A stretch of 64,000 bases of DNA, from assembly GCA_031277535.1 (NCBI GenBank), contig JAITMD010000008.1:372001-436000 (forward strand), read 5' to 3'. Source of the DNA: Flavobacteriaceae bacterium (GTDB lineage Bacteria; Bacteroidota; Bacteroidia; Flavobacteriales; Flavobacteriaceae). Below, one piece after another: positions 16,483 through 25,328 of the stretch. The position numbers and the translations under genes are program-made. Numbering within the stretch: the first letter of the stretch is position 1; each line of letters starts with the position of its first letter. The notes below the pieces were generated by a model. The model searched no databases. It saw only the letters and a list, made by a program, of their open reading frames with translations, and had not been told where the DNA came from.

Positions 16483-17693
16483 TGCAAAGTAAAGCGTTTG
16501 ACTCAATCAGAGGGGTTCTGATTATTGTATTTAGTCTCTTTTTAGCCTTTGATTTCAAAATAGTTAATTTGGTACTTATAGCTTTAATTATACTATCTCT
16601 TGTTGATTATACGAAATCAAAAAAACTAATCAGAACGTTCTATGAAGAGAACAAAAGGTTTATTTCTGTTTATTTTCTTTTTGTAGGTTATCAATTAACT
16701 ATTGCTACAATAGGACACGACTTAGGAGATAGAAGAACAGGATTATTGTTCTTAAGTCTGTTGATTCCTGTGGTGCTAACTTTATCAAATCAATTAAATA
16801 CAATTCTTAAATCCTTTATAGGAGCATTAACTCTTGTGGTCTTACTTGGAATAGTGCAATTAGCAAACTACTATCTATCTTCTGAGTATTTTGTTTTAAC
16901 TGTAGGAGGACATATTGATAAACTGTTAATTGTAGCACGTCCTTTTTTGAGCTATATGCTTGCAATAGGTAGTTTTATCTCTATGTATTTGTATCAAAGG
17001 GAAGTGAAGTATCGTATACTATATTTATTATTACCTTTTATTTATAGTGCTTATATTGTTTTTATAGGAAATAGAATTCAAGTATTATCTCTATTAATGG
17101 TTTTAGTTCTTTATTTTATATGTTATTTAAAGAGAGGAATCTGGTATAAGATTGGGGGGATATGTTTAGGTTTTATCTGTTTTGCTGGAATTTTTTCACT
17201 CAGTGATACATTACAGTCAAGGTTTGAATTAGAGTCTTTAAATAGTAGAAATGTTTTGGGTAACCTCTCTCATAAAGAACCGCGAGTAGAAATATGGAAG
17301 TGTGCCCATGGGGTTGTAAAAGAAGAATCATTTGATCCCTTTTTTGGATTAAAAAATAAACGTGTATTAGAGAATAAAATGGAAAGTTGTTATGTCACCA
17401 AAACCGTTGACAATCCAATGCATCAATATTTTTTAGAAGCTAAATTTGATACCCACAATCAGTTCTTGGAATACTATGTGTTGACAGGAATCTTTGGAGT
17501 AATTGGCTTTTGTATATTGTTTTTTGTTTTAGGATTAAGAGCAAAAGATTACTTTATTCCTATGGCGATATTGGTTTTGCTGTTTAATTTTAACTTAGTA
17601 GAGAATTTATTAGATACCCAGTTAGGGACTTACATGGTTGGATTCTCTTTTTTTCTGATCTTTTCTTTTTCAAGACAAACGTTTTCTAAGTAG
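16482..17693 (+). CDS. Second O-antigen polymerase/ligase-like membrane protein
   Basis: A 403-residue polytopic protein with about 10 helices. The segment FIGNRIQVLSLLMVLVLYF followed by a periplasmic loop (EPRVEIWKCAHGVV, DPFFGLKNKR, DTHNQFLEYYVLTGIFGVIGF) is the Wzy_C/O-antigen ligase (PF04932) pattern, with the usual THNxFLEYxxxxGIxG motif. That motif is more typical of WaaL-type ligases, so this could be the ligase partner of the polymerase at 14310. It is the last gene of this plus-strand run; a 40-nt gap separates it from a convergent gene. Confidence 0.8.
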   Translation: MQSKAFDSIRGVLIIVFSLFLAFDFKIVNLVLIALIILSLVDYTKSKKLIRTFYEENKRFISVYFLFVGYQLTIATIGHDLGDRRTGLLFLSLLIPVVLTLSNQLNTILKSFIGALTLVVLLGIVQLANYYLSSEYFVLTVGGHIDKLLIVARPFLSYMLAIGSFISMYLYQREVKYRILYLLLPFIYSAYIVFIGNRIQVLSLLMVLVLYFICYLKRGIWYKIGGICLGFICFAGIFSLSDTLQSRFELESLNSRNVLGNLSHKEPRVEIWKCAHGVVKEESFDPFFGLKNKRVLENKMESCYVTKTVDNPMHQYFLEAKFDTHNQFLEYYVLTGIFGVIGFCILFFVLGLRAKDYFIPMAILVLLFNFNLVENLLDTQLGTYMVGFSFFLIFSFSRQTFSK

Positions 17694-17733
17694 TTTTGTG
17701 AAGCGTTTATTCGCAGGAGAGAAAAATAGAATC

Positions 17734-18822
17734 TTAAAGAATGTCTTTACTGCCTAAATAGATATCGAGTAACTGTTTAAAATTATCTTTTATATTGTAG
17801 GTGTTAAGACAGGTGTCATAGGCATTATCTCCTAATTCAGTCAGTAATGTAGGGTCAGTTAGTTGATTAATAAGCGGTTCTAATTCTTGAATAGTAGAGA
17901 ATAAAAAACCATTGTACCCATTTGTTACTATATCTTTATTTCCGATAATGTTTGTAGCAATTATAGGTTTATGAAAGGTCATTGCTTCCAATACAGCAAT
18001 TGGCAATCCTTCCCATAAAGAGGTTTGTAAGTAAACGTCTAATAGGTTTAGGTGTTGTAAGACTGAAGTATTATTATTAAACCAACCTGTAATTGTTATA
18101 TTAGGAGCTTTTAGAATTTCTCTATCAATTCCATCCCCAATCCAAATAAATTGATGTTGAGGAAATAAAAGAGCAATTGCATTAAATAAGGTTGGGTTCT
18201 TTTGAGGCATGATTCTTCCAATCGTTCCAATTGTCAGAGAAGTAGTGGTAGAATTCTTAGGAATGTAAGAAGCCTGCAATTTGTCTATATTAACACCATT
18301 TCGAACCAATTTACTTGTTCCAATTTTTTTAGCAAGTTCATACTCCGTATCGCCACAAGCTATAGTTGTTCCTCCTAATAGGGCTTGAGTGAATTGTTCT
18401 ATAACAAAGTATAATTTTCTTCTTGTTTTAGTAATATCTTGTCTCAAAAAAGAATAACCGTGAGGAGTGTAGAATATTTTATTTCTTTTTCCCCTTAAAA
18501 AAGCAGCTCCTCTGCCCAATACACCAGCTTTCGATGAGTGTAAATGAATAACATCCGGATTTAGCTGTTTGAAAAGTCGTCTTAGTTTGAAAGTTGCTTT
18601 TAGATCCTGTATAAGATTTAATTCGCGTTGCATTGTTACACAGATCAATCGTATATTTTTAGGAAAGTCATGTACAATTTGTTCTTCTGTAATTTCAAGT
18701 CGTCTATTGCTATAGATGATAGTAACATCTATAGCAGGTTTGTCACTCAAGAAATGAGACAAATCTCTGAGATATGTATATACACCACCTCCAAAAGATT
18801 CAACAACGTGAACTATTTTCAT
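17734..18822 (-). CDS. GT4-type glycosyltransferase
   Basis: A 362-residue GT-B protein. The N-terminal domain has MKIVHVVESFGGGVYTYLRDL and PDVIHLHSSKAGVLGRGAAF; the C-terminal donor domain has TIGRIMPQKNP, WIGDG and SLWEGLPIAVLEAM, the ExxxxxxxE-containing motif of GT4 retaining enzymes. It probably adds a sugar in surface polysaccharide assembly. It is the only gene of the locus on the minus strand and has its own -7 promoter (18843-18850), so it is expressed independently of the genes on either side. Confidence 0.9.
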   Translation of the reverse strand: MKIVHVVESFGGGVYTYLRDLSHFLSDKPAIDVTIIYSNRRLEITEEQIVHDFPKNIRLICVTMQRELNLIQDLKATFKLRRLFKQLNPDVIHLHSSKAGVLGRGAAFLRGKRNKIFYTPHGYSFLRQDITKTRRKLYFVIEQFTQALLGGTTIACGDTEYELAKKIGTSKLVRNGVNIDKLQASYIPKNSTTTSLTIGTIGRIMPQKNPTLFNAIALLFPQHQFIWIGDGIDREILKAPNITITGWFNNNTSVLQHLNLLDVYLQTSLWEGLPIAVLEAMTFHKPIIATNIIGNKDIVTNGYNGFLFSTIQELEPLINQLTDPTLLTELGDNAYDTCLNTYNIKDNFKQLLDIYLGSKDIL

Positions 18823-18842
18823 TTTTATATAAGAAAGATATG

Positions 18843-18850
18843 CAAAGCTA
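18843..18850 (-). promoter_or_regulatory. Promoter -7 element for the GT4 gene
   Basis: TAGCTTTG on the minus strand, matching TAnnTTTG, 20 nt before the ATG at 18822. Confidence 0.5.
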
Positions 18851-18915
18851 CATCTTTTATAATAAGACAGATAATAAATGATTTGCGTGTTTCTTATTTT
18901 ATATAAAGTTATTCA

Positions 18916-18923
18916 TAACTTTG
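18916..18923 (+). promoter_or_regulatory. Promoter -7 element for the decarboxylase-sugar transferase pair
   Basis: TAACTTTG on the plus strand, matching TAnnTTTG, 23 nt before ATG 18947. Together with the element at 18843 it makes this a divergent promoter region. Confidence 0.5.
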
Positions 18924-18946
18924 GATATTAAATAATAAATAGTAAA

Positions 18947-19930
18947 ATGAAAAGAATACTTATAACAGGTGCCGCAGGATTTTTAGGTTCTCATTTATGT
19001 GATCGTTTTATCAAAGAAGGATATCATGTAATTGGGATGGATAATTTAATAACTGGAGATATTCGAAATATCCAGCATTTAATGCCTTTAGAACATTTTG
19101 AGTTTTATCATCACGATGTTACCAAGTTTGTTCATGTACCTGGTCATTTAGATTATATTCTTCATTTTGCCTCACCTGCAAGTCCTATTGATTATTTGAA
19201 GATTCCAATTCAGACGTTAAAAGTAGGATCATTAGGAACGCATAATCTGTTAGGGTTAGCTCGTGTTAAAGGAGCTCGTATCTTAATAGCTTCCACTTCT
19301 GAAATTTATGGAGACCCTTTAGTACACCCACAAACAGAAGAATATTATGGAAATGTAAATACTGTAGGACCAAGAGGTGTTTATGATGAAGCAAAACGCT
19401 TTCAAGAATCATTAACTATGGCTTACCATACATTCCATAATGTAGAGGTGCGTATAGTGCGTATTTTTAATACGTATGGACCAAGAATGCGACTAAATGA
19501 CGGACGTGTAATACCAGCATTTATTGGACAAGCTTTACGAGGAGAAAACCTAACTGTTTTTGGAGAAGGTTTACAGACGCGTTCTTTCTGTTATGTAGAT
19601 GATCAAGTAGATGGAATCTATAGATTATTATTATCAGATTACAGTTCTCCTGTCAATATTGGTAACCCAGAAGAGATTACTATTTTAGATTTTGCAAAAG
19701 AGATATTAGCATTGACTAATAGTGATTGTCAAATTATTTACAAAGATTTGCCAATAAATGACCCTTTACAGCGTTGTCCTGATATTACTAAGGCAAAATC
19801 AATCTTAGGATGGACACCAAAGGTTTCAAGAGCAGAAGGTATGAAAAAGACATATGAATATTTTAAGGCTTTTTCAACAGAAGAACTTAATGCAATTGAG
19901 CACAAAGATTTTTCGAAATATATTTATTAA
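18947..19930 (+). CDS. uxs: UDP-glucuronate decarboxylase (UDP-xylose synthase type SDR)
   Basis: A 327-residue extended SDR. The NAD loop is [11 protein letters not shown] (residues 7-17); MDNLITG follows; the catalytic pair is Y146/K150 in GVYDEAKRF, and [15 protein letters not shown] and IFNTYGPRM are UXS-type motifs. UXS enzymes oxidise and decarboxylate UDP-glucuronate to UDP-xylose, a donor for surface polysaccharides. The dehydrogenase that makes UDP-glucuronate is not in the window. The sugar transferase overlaps its stop by one base (TAATG), so the two are co-translated. Confidence 0.9.
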   Translation: MKRILITGAAGFLGSHLCDRFIKEGYHVIGMDNLITGDIRNIQHLMPLEHFEFYHHDVTKFVHVPGHLDYILHFASPASPIDYLKIPIQTLKVGSLGTHNLLGLARVKGARILIASTSEIYGDPLVHPQTEEYYGNVNTVGPRGVYDEAKRFQESLTMAYHTFHNVEVRIVRIFNTYGPRMRLNDGRVIPAFIGQALRGENLTVFGEGLQTRSFCYVDDQVDGIYRLLLSDYSSPVNIGNPEEITILDFAKEILALTNSDCQIIYKDLPINDPLQRCPDITKAKSILGWTPKVSRAEGMKKTYEYFKAFSTEELNAIEHKDFSKYIY

Positions 19931-21270
19931 TGAATAAAGCTAATAGAAACTATTCTCATCTAATACATCCGATTACCTTAATATTAGATTTAGTAATATT
20001 AAATACAGTATTCTATTTCTTTTTTAGAGAAGTTGAGTATGAGTTTCTATTAGCTACTTTTTTAAGTATTTCATGGTGCTTTATTTCATGGATAACCCAT
20101 TTCTATGAAGTACATCGCTACAGTAGAGTAGCTAAAATAGTACCCAATATAGTCAAGCAATTTGTAGGATTAGTTATCGCTGTTGCTGCGTTAAACGGAA
20201 TACTTGACCGCTTTGATGAACCTTCCAGATTAGTCTATTTTACTTGTTTGTGTATGCTTATAGTCTCTGTACTAAAGCTTACTATTTATTTTGCCCTTAA
20301 ATATTTTAGAAGAGCATTAGGAGGAAATTATAGAAACGTAATTTTTGTAGGCGATACAAAAGAATTAAAGGCATTAAGTGATCTTTTCAGAAAAAGAAAA
20401 GATATGGGATATCGCATACTTCATTATTTTAATAAAGAAGAGGCATTTCAATGTATAACAGCGTGTGTCCGTGAAAAGAAGATTCAAGAGATATTTATTT
20501 GCTTTGATTATATCGTCAACTCACGCTATCCTGATTTGTTTAATTTTGCAGATAATCACGCAGTTAAATTAAAGTATGTTCCTGACGAAAAACATTTGTC
20601 AACCAATAGTTTAAAAGTCCATTATTACGGTTATATTCCAATTATTTCACGACGTGAATTCCCTTTAGATAGATTAGGTAATAGGTTGTTGAAACGACTT
20701 TTCGATATTGTTTTCTCATCCGTAATTATTGTTTTTATTTTATCTTGGTTAGTTCCTTTAATAGCATTAGCAATTAGATGGGAAACAACAGGGCCTATTT
20801 TTTTTAAACAGAAGAGAACAGGATTGCACGACAAGGAATTTATGTGTTATAAGTTTCGATCGATGAAATCAAATACAGAAGCAGATCAACAACACACCAT
20901 CAAAAATGATAAGCGCATTACTAAAGTAGGAGCCTTTATGCGAACAACAAGTATAGACGAACTACCTCAGTTTTTTAATGTTTTTAGAGGAGATATGTCT
21001 ATTGTTGGTCCTCGACCTCATATGCTTGCACATACCAAAGAATATAGTCAACGCGTCAACCGATTTATGCTACGTCACTTAATTAAACCTGGTATTACAG
21101 GAATGGCTCAAACGCATGGCTATAGAGGAGAAATAGAAGTGGACAGAGATATTATTAATCGATTCAAATACGATTTGTTTTATTTAGAGAATTGGTCTCT
21201 TTTATTAGATTTAAAGATTATTTATCTCACAATACTAAATATGTTCAAAGGAGAAGAAAAAGCATATTAA
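19930..21270 (+). CDS. Polyprenyl glycosylphosphotransferase (initiating sugar transferase)
   Basis: A 446-residue WcaJ-like protein. The N-terminal half has four membrane helices and a CoA-binding-like domain (NVIFVGDTKELKALSDLF). The C-terminal catalytic domain (about 255-446) starts KRLFDIVFS and contains FKQKRTGLHDKEFMCYKFRSM, TSIDELPQFFNVFRGDMSIVGPRPHM and KPGITGMAQ, all conserved in bacterial sugar transferases. It transfers a hexose-1-phosphate, commonly glucose, to undecaprenyl phosphate and so starts the repeat unit for the locus. A terminator directly follows. Confidence 0.92.
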   Translation: MNKANRNYSHLIHPITLILDLVILNTVFYFFFREVEYEFLLATFLSISWCFISWITHFYEVHRYSRVAKIVPNIVKQFVGLVIAVAALNGILDRFDEPSRLVYFTCLCMLIVSVLKLTIYFALKYFRRALGGNYRNVIFVGDTKELKALSDLFRKRKDMGYRILHYFNKEEAFQCITACVREKKIQEIFICFDYIVNSRYPDLFNFADNHAVKLKYVPDEKHLSTNSLKVHYYGYIPIISRREFPLDRLGNRLLKRLFDIVFSSVIIVFILSWLVPLIALAIRWETTGPIFFKQKRTGLHDKEFMCYKFRSMKSNTEADQQHTIKNDKRITKVGAFMRTTSIDELPQFFNVFRGDMSIVGPRPHMLAHTKEYSQRVNRFMLRHLIKPGITGMAQTHGYRGEIEVDRDIINRFKYDLFYLENWSLLLDLKIIYLTILNMFKGEEKAY

Positions 21271-21300
21271 AAAGCACCTATTGTTTTCAGTAGGTGTTTT
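21271..21300 (+). terminator. Intrinsic terminator ending the polysaccharide locus
   Basis: AAAGCACCTA pairs with TAGGTGTTTT (10 bp with one G-T), 10-nt loop, followed by TTATT. It directly abuts the sugar transferase stop codon. Confidence 0.8.
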
Positions 21301-21340
21301 TTATTATGTGATAGATTCCCAATATTATCTTTTTTATAAT

Positions 21341-21348
21341 TATTTTTG
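21341..21348 (+). promoter_or_regulatory. Promoter -7 element for purD
   Basis: TATTTTTG, matching TAnnTTTG, 26 nt before ATG 21375. Confidence 0.45.
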
Positions 21349-21374
21349 ACGCTTAATAACAAACAACACAATTA

Positions 21375-22646
21375 ATGAGAATTTTATTATTAGGTTCAGG
21401 AGGACGCGAGCACGCACTTGCTTGGAAAATGCTTCAAAGCGATAAATGTGAAGCATTATTTGTAGGACCAGGAAATGCAGGAACTGCTAAGATAGCTACA
21501 AATGTAGCCGTTAATCCAAATGATTTCGAAACAGTAAAAGCAACTGTTTTAGAGCAGAAGATTGATATGGTGGTAGTAGGACCAGAAGATCCATTGGTAA
21601 AAGGAATTGTTGATTTCTTTAAGCAAGATGATACAATTAAGCATATTCCTGTAATTGGACCATCTATGAAAGGTGCTCAATTAGAAGGAAGTAAAGATTT
21701 TGCTAAAGAGTTTCTTATCAAACACAATATACCTACTGCTGCATATGCAAGTTTTACAAAAGACACGGTAGAAGAGGGTAAAGCATTTTTAGAAACATTA
21801 AAAGCTCCTTATGTATTAAAAGCCGATGGATTAGCTGCAGGTAAAGGTGTAGTTATTTTGGAGGACTTGGACGAAGCAAAAGCAGAGTTAGAAGACATGT
21901 TGGTAGATGCAAAGTTTGGAGATGCAAGTTCTAAGGTTGTTATTGAAGAGTTTTTATCAGGAATTGAACTTAGTTGTTTTGTATTGACAGATGGAAAGTC
22001 ATATAAATTATTGCCAACAGCTAAAGATTATAAAAGAATAGGTGAAGGCGATAAAGGATTAAATACAGGAGGTATGGGTGCTGTTTCTCCAGTTCCTTTT
22101 GCTACAGAAGACTTTTTAAAGAAAGTAGAAGAGCGTATTGTTATCCCTACAGTGAAAGGATTACAAGAAGATAAACTTGACTTTAAAGGTTTTGTGTTTA
22201 TTGGTTTGATCAAAGTTGGAGATGATCCATTTGTGATTGAATACAATGTACGTATGGGAGATCCTGAAACAGAGGTTGTAATGCCACGCGTAAAGTCTGA
22301 TTTAGTTGCACTTTTTGAAGCTGTAGCAAATGAAACGTTAGATACAGTAGAGATCGAATTAGATGACCGTACAGCTACAACAGTAATGTTAGTATCGGGA
22401 GGATATCCAGAAGACTATGAAAAAGGAAAAGTAATTACAGGAATAGAAAATGTACAAGATTCTATTGTATTCCATGCGGGTACTACTTTAAAAGACGGAG
22501 AAGTAGTAACAAACGGTGGACGCGTAATAGCAGTTACATCTTATGGAAATAGTTACGAAGAGGCATTAAAAAAATCTTATCAAAACATAGATAAACTAAA
22601 TTTTGATAAGATTTATTATCGTAAAGATATCGGATTCGATTTATAA
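21375..22646 (+). CDS. purD: Phosphoribosylamine-glycine ligase
   Basis: A 423-residue ATP-grasp enzyme matching PurD over its full length: LLLGSGGREHALAWKM at the N-terminus, VVGPEDPLVKGI, the ATP-grasp lid APYVLKADGLAAGKGVVI, then AKDYKRIGEGDKGLNTGGMGAVSP and EYNVRMGDPETEVVMPRV. It makes glycinamide ribonucleotide, the second step of de novo purine synthesis, in the cytosol. It is monocistronic, with its own promoter. It converges with the DUF6341 gene, leaving 9 nt between stops. Confidence 0.97.
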   Translation: MRILLLGSGGREHALAWKMLQSDKCEALFVGPGNAGTAKIATNVAVNPNDFETVKATVLEQKIDMVVVGPEDPLVKGIVDFFKQDDTIKHIPVIGPSMKGAQLEGSKDFAKEFLIKHNIPTAAYASFTKDTVEEGKAFLETLKAPYVLKADGLAAGKGVVILEDLDEAKAELEDMLVDAKFGDASSKVVIEEFLSGIELSCFVLTDGKSYKLLPTAKDYKRIGEGDKGLNTGGMGAVSPVPFATEDFLKKVEERIVIPTVKGLQEDKLDFKGFVFIGLIKVGDDPFVIEYNVRMGDPETEVVMPRVKSDLVALFEAVANETLDTVEIELDDRTATTVMLVSGGYPEDYEKGKVITGIENVQDSIVFHAGTTLKDGEVVTNGGRVIAVTSYGNSYEEALKKSYQNIDKLNFDKIYYRKDIGFDL

Positions 22647-22655
22647 GCCTATCGA

Positions 22656-22886
22656 TTATTTTAAAAATGAATGGGCTGTAGTATCTTGCTCATCCTCTTT
22701 GTTCTCTTTAAATAGTTGTAATTTTTTCAACCAAAATACAAAGAAGTAACAAGTGATCAAGATGAAAATCCAAGTAAGCGTATTTGCAGCCCACCAATTT
22801 TGTAGCTCTAATTTTGCAAATAAATTCATTGGCATAAATAGAACCTTCTCAAAAAGGAATCCAAGTCCGTTAAAAAATGAAGTCAT
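22656..22886 (-). CDS. DUF6341-like small membrane protein
   Basis: A 76-residue protein: an amphipathic N-terminus (MTSFFNGLGFLFEKVLFMPMNLF), the segment LELQNWWAANTLTWIFILIT forming the single clear membrane helix, then a charged tail ending TAHSFLK. I recall this plan as DUF6341, found in Flavobacteriaceae next to upp and a DUF6427 gene, as here. The function is unknown. It is divergent from the DUF6427 gene with about 110 nt between starts. Confidence 0.7.
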   Translation of the reverse strand: MTSFFNGLGFLFEKVLFMPMNLFAKLELQNWWAANTLTWIFILITCYFFVFWLKKLQLFKENKEDEQDTTAHSFLK

Positions 22887-22996
22887 TATACTTTATTTTT
22901 AAATTAAATTAAATTATTTGATTATCCTGTGATAAGCAATAATATAGCGAACGAGCCAAATTACCAAATATCATTACAAAAATATAAAATATATAA

Positions 22997-23935
22997 ATGT
23001 TAGCAAGTATTTTTAGTAAAACAAGACCGATTAATTATATCATCCTTACTATTTTGATAGCAGGATCTTACGCCGTATCTGTTTTTCACCTGCGTGATAT
23101 CCAATGGAGTAATTATGAGATTGTAAAGAAGAGTAGTGTTTTTGTCTTGTTATTGTTAATGACATACTTGTCGCAATTCATTGCTACACGCAATAGATTG
23201 GTTAGTGATAACGCCTATGTACCCTTGCTTTTTGTTTCTTTTCTTTTGTTGTTTCCTACATCCGTAGAAAGTAGTAAAGTAGTTATTTCAGCTTTCTTTA
23301 TTATGTTGGCTCTAAGACGAATTTTTGCTTTACAGTCGTTAAAACAGTCCAAAGAAAAAATATTTGATGCTGCGTTATGGATATTTGTAGCCAGTTTATT
23401 CCATTTCTGGAGTATACTTTTTATTATTTTGTTGTTTTTTAGCTTGACTTTTTATGGAGCAAAAGATTACCGAAATTGGATTATTCCCATTATAGCCTTC
23501 TTTGTTGTAATGACTTTCTTAGGAGTTTATCTGGCTGTAATGAATGAAAATGTTCTTATTTGGGCAACAGAAAAGTGTAGTATAAGTTTTGACTTCATGT
23601 ATTTTGAAAATATGTATCAAAATGCAGCTCTATCCATTTTTGTATCTATATCCTTATTGTATTTTATATCTCAGGCGTTGTCTTTGCCTTCAAAGCCTTT
23701 TAATATGCAAAACACCCATAAGAAAGTAATTATATCATTTCTTATAGGTGTTGCAATTTATATTATATCAGCAGATAAAAACAATGGAATGTTGTTATTT
23801 ACGTTTTTTCCTTTAGCAGTATTAGGTTCAAACTATATTGAAAATATAACTCAAAACTGGAGAAAAGAAGCGAACGTATTTAGTATTTTCCTTATTGGGG
23901 CAATTTCTTTTATTCTGCAGTGTTTTTATCTATAA
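22997..23935 (+). CDS. DUF6427-like polytopic membrane protein
   Basis: A 312-residue protein with about eight to nine hydrophobic helices and few charged loops. It starts MLASIFSKTRPINYIIL. The position between a DUF6341 gene and upp matches the Flavobacteriaceae arrangement of DUF6427. The overall plan resembles a small membrane transferase or polymerase, but I see no catalytic motif. Its stop lies 1 nt from the end of the convergent upp gene. Confidence 0.7.
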   Translation: MLASIFSKTRPINYIILTILIAGSYAVSVFHLRDIQWSNYEIVKKSSVFVLLLLMTYLSQFIATRNRLVSDNAYVPLLFVSFLLLFPTSVESSKVVISAFFIMLALRRIFALQSLKQSKEKIFDAALWIFVASLFHFWSILFIILLFFSLTFYGAKDYRNWIIPIIAFFVVMTFLGVYLAVMNENVLIWATEKCSISFDFMYFENMYQNAALSIFVSISLLYFISQALSLPSKPFNMQNTHKKVIISFLIGVAIYIISADKNNGMLLFTFFPLAVLGSNYIENITQNWRKEANVFSIFLIGAISFILQCFYL

Positions 23936-23936
23936 T

Positions 23937-24590
23937 TTATAACTTATGACCATAAGCTAAATCACCAGCATCTCCCAATCCTGGAACAATGTAATTGTGA
24001 TCGTCCAGCTTTTCGTCCAAAGTAGCTACCCATAGATTCACATGATCAGGTAAACTTTCTTCTAAGTACTTAATTCCTTCTGGAGCAGCAATTACAACAG
24101 CAATATGCAATTCTTTTGGTTTTTCTTCCGTCATCAGTTTGTTGATTACCGCTACTAATGATTGACCTGTTGCCAACATTGGGTCAATAAGAATTAAGAT
24201 CTTGTCTTGGAATGAAGGAGCAGCTTGATACTCAACTAAGATCTCACTTGCTTCACCATGTTTACCATGACGGCGATAAGCAGATACAAATCCATTCTCT
24301 GCATCGTCAAAAAAGTTCATAAACCCAGTGTGAAGTGCCAATCCTGCACGTAAAATAGAGCATAATACTACATTATCTCCAATGCATGTTGTGTGTTTTA
24401 CTCCTAAGGGAGTTTGTACAGCAATATCTTTGTAAGGTAATTTTTTACTTAGCTCATACGCCATAATCTCTCCAATGCGTTCAATGTTTTTTCTAAAACG
24501 CATACTGTCTTTCTGAATCTTTACATCGCGAAGTTGAGCTAAAAAGTGATTTAAAATGCTGTTCTCTGCGGAAATATAATGAATTTTCAT
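23937..24590 (-). CDS. upp: Uracil phosphoribosyltransferase
   Basis: A 217-residue protein with the UPRT plan: VVLCSILRAGLALHTGF binding the ribose-phosphate region, the PRPP loop ILIDPMLATGQSLVAVI, and the C-terminal uracil-binding region YIVPGLGDAGDLAYG. It converts uracil and PRPP to UMP in pyrimidine salvage. Length is normal. It is divergent from the DUF4254 gene; no exact -7 element was found on its own side, though TACCTTTA at about 24611-24618 (minus strand) is one base off. Confidence 0.95.
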   Translation of the reverse strand: MKIHYISAENSILNHFLAQLRDVKIQKDSMRFRKNIERIGEIMAYELSKKLPYKDIAVQTPLGVKHTTCIGDNVVLCSILRAGLALHTGFMNFFDDAENGFVSAYRRHGKHGEASEILVEYQAAPSFQDKILILIDPMLATGQSLVAVINKLMTEEKPKELHIAVVIAAPEGIKYLEESLPDHVNLWVATLDEKLDDHNYIVPGLGDAGDLAYGHKL

Positions 24591-24624
24591 CTCGGTATAA
24601 TTAGTACGATAAAGGTATAAAAAC

Positions 24625-24632
24625 TATATTTG
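24625..24632 (+). promoter_or_regulatory. Promoter -7 element for the DUF4254 gene
   Basis: TATATTTG, an exact TAnnTTTG match, 17 nt before ATG 24650. Confidence 0.55.
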
Positions 24633-24649
24633 TAAATAAAATTATTAGT

Positions 24650-25255
24650 ATGTTTTCAGAATTAGCATTTCCAATATTCGAAGAGAGTATTCGCGACTAT
24701 CATAAATTTGACAATGTTGATCAACCAATCAACAACCCATATCCAAAAGATGATATCAAACATTTACTGTATTTAAAGAACTGGATTGATACAGTTCAAT
24801 GGCATTTCGAAGATATTATCCGCGATCCTCAAATTGATCCTGTTGCTGCATTAACATTGAAAAGAAGAATCGATGCTTCTAATCAAGAGCGTACAGATAT
24901 GGTAGAATATATCGATAGCTACTTTTTACAAAAACACAAAGATGTGCAAGTAAAGGCAGGTGCTAAAATCAATTCTGAGAGTCCAGCTTGGGCTATAGAT
25001 AGACTTTCTATTTTGGCTCTTAAGATTTATCACATGAACGAAGAAGCGACAAGACCAGAAGCTACTCAAGATCACAGAGATAAATGCCAAGTGAAGTTAG
25101 ATGTTCTTTTAGAGCAGAAGAAAGACTTAACAACAGCTATTGATGATTTGTTAAATGATATCGCTGCTGGTGAGAAGTACATGAAAGTGTACAAACAAAT
25201 GAAAATGTACAACGATGAGGAATTAAATCCGGTATTGTACCAAAACAAGAAATAA
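24650..25255 (+). CDS. DUF4254 family protein
   Basis: A 201-residue, mostly helical cytosolic protein with a conserved centre: LKNWIDTVQWHFEDIIRDP, LKRRIDASNQERTDMVEYID and PAWAIDRLSILALKIYHM. These features define DUF4254, found beside glycosyltransferase family 9 genes in Bacteroidota, exactly as here (GT9 begins 74 nt downstream). The association suggests a role in lipopolysaccharide-type assembly, but that is inference. A perfect palindromic terminator separates the two genes, so they may be transcribed separately. Confidence 0.88.
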   Translation: MFSELAFPIFEESIRDYHKFDNVDQPINNPYPKDDIKHLLYLKNWIDTVQWHFEDIIRDPQIDPVAALTLKRRIDASNQERTDMVEYIDSYFLQKHKDVQVKAGAKINSESPAWAIDRLSILALKIYHMNEEATRPEATQDHRDKCQVKLDVLLEQKKDLTTAIDDLLNDIAAGEKYMKVYKQMKMYNDEELNPVLYQNKK

Positions 25256-25279
25256 TAGTATCTTTGATATAAATTACAG

Positions 25280-25301
25280 AAAGCGTGAATATTCACGCTT
25301 T
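25280..25301. terminator. Palindromic intrinsic terminator
   Basis: AAAGCGTGAAT followed directly by ATTCACGCTTT, a perfect 22-nt palindrome, then TCTTGTT. It lies 24 nt after the DUF4254 stop. Confidence 0.8.
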
Positions 25302-25328
25302 TCTTGTTCATAACCTAATTTATTTGTA

